From: an uncultured Armatimonadota bacterium
GTDB taxonomy: Bacteria > Armatimonadota > Fimbriimonadia > Fimbriimonadales > Fimbriimonadaceae
NCBI GenBank assembly: GCA_946478935.1
Contig: CAMLEL010000154.1
Location: 1 to 6,230 of the forward strand
DNA length: 6,230 nucleotides
Reading direction: 5' to 3'
Both the position numbers and the translations under genes were made by a program. Below the pieces are notes generated by a model. It made no database searches. It saw only the letters and a program-made list of their open reading frames with translations, and had not been told where the DNA came from. Of this stretch, positions 5,488 through 6,230 are shown in pieces. Numbering within the stretch: the stretch's first letter is position 1; each line of letters starts with the position of its first letter.

Positions 5488-6230
5488 ATGAAATCTGTTC
5501 CGAGCAAAGGCGCTCAGTTGCGTGAAGAGATCAATCGCTATAAACCGGGCCTAACCACGACCCAGGCTCCGTTTATCGAAGATCAGCAGAACGCTGGCAA
5601 CCTGTACATCTTCCAACCCTATGACCTGTACTCGGAAGAAAACCACGATGCCTGGCGAAAACTCTTCGCAAGAATGGAACCTCGGTGGAAACGCTACGCC
5701 AATCAGCACTTCCGCGCCGGAATCGAAGCCCTCTGCCTGGATCCAAATCGGGTTCCCAAGCTAGAAGATGTCAACGATTTCCTTTGTCCGTTGACCGGTT
5801 TCAAAGCCAAGGCAGTCAGCGGTTACATACCTGCATTTAAGTTTTTTGATAGTCTCAGAAACCGGGAGTTTCCCACGACCATCACGATCCGAAGTTCCCA
5901 GAAGCTTGATTACCTACCGGAGCCGGACATTTTCCATGACATCGCCGGGCACGTCCCGATGCATACCGACAAGGCCTTTGCCGATGCGTTGGTCAAGTTT
6001 GGTGATTGTGCACACACTGCGGCAGAGTTGGTCAAGAACATCAAGGACCACCGAGAACAAGTGCGACGCCTGACCTCGATCATTAAAGCCATGGCTCGTT
6101 TCTTTTGGTTCACCATCGAGTTTGGTTTGATGAAGGATCCCAACGGCAAAGCGATCAAAGCTTATGGTAGCGGCCTGTTGAGTTCGTTTGGAGAACTTGC
6201 GCACAGCATCGAATCCCCCGCTGTCCAAAG
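5488..6230 (+). CDS. phhA: Aromatic amino acid hydroxylase, probably phenylalanine 4-monooxygenase (C-terminus cut by the window edge)
   Basis: The frame is open from the ATG at 5488 to the right edge, giving 247 codons, which I translated by hand. The central motif LDYLPEPDIFHDIAGHVPM gives the two iron-binding His residues, 150 and 155, and FFWFTIEFGL gives the third ligand, Glu211. YGSGLLSSFGEL (226-237) is another family hallmark. The enzyme uses Fe(II), tetrahydrobiopterin and oxygen to turn phenylalanine into tyrosine in the cytoplasm. No ACT regulatory domain precedes the catalytic domain. The distance from the second His to Glu is 56 residues, against about 40 in Chromobacterium violaceum and human enzymes, because of an extra charged helical stretch at about 176-200. 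Such insertions recall the longer bacterial forms, so the full protein may run well past the edge. Tyrosine or tryptophan hydroxylase activity cannot be excluded, but phenylalanine is usual in bacteria. Confidence 0.92.
   Translation, partial: MKSVPSKGAQLREEINRYKPGLTTTQAPFIEDQQNAGNLYIFQPYDLYSEENHDAWRKLFARMEPRWKRYANQHFRAGIEALCLDPNRVPKLEDVNDFLCPLTGFKAKAVSGYIPAFKFFDSLRNREFPTTITIRSSQKLDYLPEPDIFHDIAGHVPMHTDKAFADALVKFGDCAHTAAELVKNIKDHREQVRRLTSIIKAMARFFWFTIEFGLMKDPNGKAIKAYGSGLLSSFGELAHSIESPAVQ

Overview
The window reads as ordinary chromosomal DNA of a moderately GC-rich bacterium. Seven protein genes are packed with very short gaps; none is broken, and two are cut by the window ends. I see no insertion sequence, phage integrase, CRISPR array, tRNA or rRNA. 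Taxonomy can only be guessed. The short Bacteroidetes-like LeuA, the leaderless-looking starts and the GC level would fit a member of Armatimonadota (Fimbriimonadia-like) or a similar deep-branching phylum, but I hold this loosely.

Layout. (1) Minus strand, 1-863 and 860-1102: an 80-residue NIL-domain protein, followed with a 4-base ATGA overlap by an acetyl xylan esterase/cephalosporin-C deacetylase family hydrolase that runs off the left end. (2) Divergent from these, 1189-2337: leuA, a short 2-isopropylmalate synthase without the C-terminal leucine-sensing domain. (3) Convergent with leuA after a 7-base gap, 2345-3193 on the minus strand: a secreted collagen-like protein with 18 uninterrupted Gly-X-Y triplets. 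(4) Plus strand, 3333-4136 and 4141-5424: a PhzF-family isomerase-like protein and a complete E2 acyltransferase of a 2-oxo acid dehydrogenase complex. (5) Plus strand, 5488 to the right end: an aromatic amino acid hydroxylase, probably phenylalanine 4-monooxygenase.

Functionally the neighbourhood leans towards amino acid and central carbon metabolism: leucine synthesis, oxo-acid oxidation and phenylalanine hydroxylation. It does not form one obvious pathway, and the E2 gene has no E1 or E3 gene beside it.

The most interesting signal is in gene expression rather than in gene content. Three plus-strand genes (phzF-like, E2, phhA) have a -10-like hexamer ending in AAT exactly six bases before the start codon, with no Shine-Dalgarno site. 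leuA and the NIL gene have good -10 hexamers 12-13 bases before theirs. This points to leaderless or nearly leaderless mRNAs. The secreted collagen-like gene is the exception, with a strong AGGGAGG ribosome-binding site. Two long perfect hairpins also stand out: one inside the last codons of leuA that looks like the terminator of the opposing collagen-like gene, and one between E2 and phhA that ends five bases before the phhA -10. I found no convincing new multi-gene system.
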